From contig JACDEN010000149.1 in assembly GCA_013816415.1 (NCBI GenBank), positions 1-6,647 on the forward strand: a stretch of 6,647 bases of DNA, written 5' to 3'. Shown here one piece after another: positions 4,879-6,647 of the stretch (position 1 is its first letter; each line of letters opens with the position of its first letter). The notes under the pieces are model-generated. The model had not been told where the DNA came from. It did not search any database and was given only the letters and a program-made list of their open reading frames with translations. Origin of the DNA: Planctomycetota bacterium (GTDB lineage Bacteria; Planctomycetota; UBA11346). The translations under genes were made by a program, and so were the position numbers.

Positions 4879-6564
4879 ATGCCCGCCAAGAAGATCCTCT
4901 TCAATGAAGAGGTTCGCGACAAGATCCGCTCCGGCGTCGAGAAGCTCTCGCGCGCCGTGAAGTGCACCCTCGGCCCCAGCGGCCGCAACGTGGTCATCAA
5001 CAAGAGCTGGGGCACCCCGACCGTCACCAAGGACGGCGTCTCGGTCGCCGAGCAGATCGAATTCCGCGACGCCTTCGAGAACATGGGCGCGCGCATGGTG
5101 CGCGAAGTCGCCTCGAAGACCGGCACCGTCGCCGGCGACGGCACCACCACCGCCACCGTCCTCGCCGAAGCCATCTTTTCACAGGGACTGAAGGCGGTCA
5201 CCGCCGGGGTCAGCCCGCTCGACCTCAAGAACGGCATCGATCAGGCGGTCGCCGCCGTGGTCGCGCACCTCGACAAGCAGGCCACCAAGGTGAAGGGCGA
5301 CTTCAAGATGATCGCCCAGGTCGGATCGATCTCGGCCAACAATGAAGAGGCGATCGGCAAGCAGATCGCCGACGCGATGGCCAAGGTCGGCGAAGACGGC
5401 GTCATCACCATCGAGGAAGGCAAGGGCATCAAGGACGAGGTCGACGTCGTCGAAGGCATGCAGTTCGACCGCGGCTACGTCAGCCCGAACTTCATCACCA
5501 ACGGCGACAAGCTGACCGCTGAACTCGAGAATCCCTACATCCTGATCCACGAGAAGAAGATCACCTCCGTCCAGGAGCTGGTGCCGCTGCTCGAGAAGGT
5601 GGCGAAAGCCAACCGCTCGCTGCTGGTGATCTCGGAAGATCTCGAAGGCGAAGCGCTGGCGACCATGGTCGTCAACAACATGCGCAAGGTGCTGAAGTGC
5701 TGCGCCGTCAAGGCGCCGGGCTACGGCGACCGCCGCAAGGCCATGCTCGAGGACATCGCGAAGCTCACCGGCGCCAAGCCGATCTTCGAGGATCTCGGCA
5801 TCGAGCTGAAGAACGTCGAGCTCTCCGACCTCGGCACCGCCAAGACGGTCAAGGTCGAGAAGGAGAACACCACGATCATCGAGGGCGCCGGCAAGCGCTC
5901 CGAGGTCCAGGCGCGCATCAAGGCGATCCGCAAGGAGATCGAGGACACCAAGTCGGACTACGACAAGGAGAAGCTCCAGGAGCGCCTTGCGAAGCTCGCC
6001 GGCGGAGTGGCCGTGATCAAGGTCGGCGCCGCGACCGAAGCCGAGATGAAGGAGCGCAAGGACCGCGTCGATGACGCGCTGCACGCCACGCGCGCGGCCG
6101 TCGAGGAAGGCATCGTCGCCGGAGGCGGAACCGCCTACCTGCGCGCGGCCGAAGCGATCGACAAGCTGAACCTGCAGGGCGACGTGAAGATCGGCGCGAA
6201 CATCGTCAAGCTGGCGCTGTCGCTGCCGACCATCACCATCGCCGAGAACGCCGGCAAGGAAGGCCAGGTCATCGTCAACCGCGTGCGCAAAGAGAAGGGC
6301 AACGTCGGCTACAATGCCAAGACGGATACCTTCGAAGACCTGGTGAAGTCCGGCGTCATCGATCCCGTCAAGGTGTCGAAGAGCGCGCTGCAGAACGCGG
6401 CCTCGGTCGCGACCCTGCTCTTGAACACAGAAGCCATGATCGCCGAGATCAAGGAACCCAAGAAGGGCGGCAAGGGCGGCGGCGGCCACGATGAAGAAGG
6501 CGGCGGCGGAATGGGCGGCATGGGTGGAATGGGCGGCATGGGCGGCATGGATGGGATGATGTGA
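4879..6564 (+). CDS. groEL: 60-kDa chaperonin GroEL (Hsp60)
   Basis: This complete 561-aa group I chaperonin would form the double-ring ATP-driven folding chamber in the cytoplasm with GroES. The equatorial ATP site is intact: LGPSGRNV (31-38), GDGTTTATVL (86-95, with D87 as in E. coli), and DDALHATRAAVEEG leading into the family signature AAVEEGIVAGGG (407-417). D399 aligns with the E. coli catalytic D398. The apical domain is full length, and the C-terminus has an acidic/Gly segment plus five GGM units ending DGMM, slightly longer than the 548-aa E. coli protein. Position 452, an Arg that makes an inter-ring salt bridge with Glu461 in E. coli, is Ile (PTITIAENAG, 450-459), while E461 and K105 are kept. 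No groES lies upstream; the neighbour is an FmdB gene. This suggests one of several groEL copies or a genome with groES elsewhere. Confidence 0.98.
   Translation: MPAKKILFNEEVRDKIRSGVEKLSRAVKCTLGPSGRNVVINKSWGTPTVTKDGVSVAEQIEFRDAFENMGARMVREVASKTGTVAGDGTTTATVLAEAIFSQGLKAVTAGVSPLDLKNGIDQAVAAVVAHLDKQATKVKGDFKMIAQVGSISANNEEAIGKQIADAMAKVGEDGVITIEEGKGIKDEVDVVEGMQFDRGYVSPNFITNGDKLTAELENPYILIHEKKITSVQELVPLLEKVAKANRSLLVISEDLEGEALATMVVNNMRKVLKCCAVKAPGYGDRRKAMLEDIAKLTGAKPIFEDLGIELKNVELSDLGTAKTVKVEKENTTIIEGAGKRSEVQARIKAIRKEIEDTKSDYDKEKLQERLAKLAGGVAVIKVGAATEAEMKERKDRVDDALHATRAAVEEGIVAGGGTAYLRAAEAIDKLNLQGDVKIGANIVKLALSLPTITIAENAGKEGQVIVNRVRKEKGNVGYNAKTDTFEDLVKSGVIDPVKVSKSALQNAASVATLLLNTEAMIAEIKEPKKGGKGGGGHDEEGGGGMGGMGGMGGMGGMDGMM
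6505..6549 (+). repeat. GGM-coding repeat at the groEL C-terminus
   Basis: Five Gly-Gly-Met codon triplets (residues 543-557), mostly ggcggcatg with small synonymous changes, encode the flexible tail that lies inside the chaperonin cavity in group I chaperonins. It is typical of the family. Confidence 0.9.
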
Positions 6565-6619
6565 TCGGAGGCGGCATGAATCGTTCAATCGCATCACGAG
6601 TTTCTTCTGGAGTCGTGGA

Positions 6620-6647
6620 ATGGCTTCTTTAGCCGCCGAGCCTGAAG
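6620..6647 (+). CDS. Possible start of the next gene, cut by the window end
   Basis: ATG at 6620 opens a frame (MASLAAEPE) that runs to the window edge. GGAG at 6609-6612 is spaced 7 nt before it. Only nine codons are visible, so no product can be named. A competing 18-codon frame (6576-6632) with GGAGG upstream overlaps it in another frame. Confidence 0.2.

Noticed and set aside
5179..6597. 472-codon open frame antisense to groEL
   Set aside because: It arises from the GC-rich codon bias of groEL; its product is a low-complexity Leu/Asp/Arg-rich string with no motif. Frames antisense to groEL are a known source of false annotations, often as glutamate dehydrogenase.
6622..6634. groEL terminator hairpin (ggct/agcc)
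   Set aside because: The stem is 4 bp without a following T-tract, so it cannot be supported as an intrinsic terminator.

Overview
The window is GC-rich bacterial DNA with dense coding on both strands. Shine-Dalgarno sites and a bacterial GroEL show a bacterium. The phylum cannot be fixed from this sequence. A groEL without groES beside it, an FmdB zinc ribbon with a long low-complexity tail, and a PIG-L/amidohydrolase/GH4 sugar cluster would fit Planctomycetota or a similar GC-rich environmental phylum, but this is a weak inference.

Left half (35-3032, minus strand): a three-gene operon read right to left. It encodes a GH4-type NAD-dependent glycosidase, a PIG-L (LmbE-like) deacetylase 44 nt downstream, and an amidohydrolase_2-family protein whose ATG overlaps the deacetylase stop (ATGA). 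Together they look like a small glycan or amino-sugar catabolic unit. The GH4 gene carries an in-frame TAG at codon 31, just after its NAD-binding glycine motif, while the other 412 codons are intact. Both downstream enzymes lack residues usually considered catalytic in their families. The operon is therefore either decaying or belongs to divergent subfamilies.

Middle (3033-4327): a divergent promoter region, an unrecognised 153-aa four-helix membrane protein (+), and a convergent stand-alone protein (-) whose C-terminal half resembles the DbpA RNA-binding domain of DEAD-box helicases and whose N-terminal half looks like a diverged second copy. A second divergent spacer follows.

Right half (4328-6647, plus strand): an FmdB-family zinc-ribbon protein, a 188-bp leader without a CIRCE element, then a complete groEL (561 aa) with ATPase residues and a GGM tail. 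No groES is in the window. An inter-ring contact residue (Arg452 in E. coli) is replaced by Ile. The last 83 bp hold only short candidate reading frames.

I found no RNA genes, CRISPR arrays, insertion sequences or convincing intrinsic terminators. I do not see a clearly new multi-gene system. The best leads are the amber-interrupted GH4 operon and the duplicated stand-alone DbpA-like protein.
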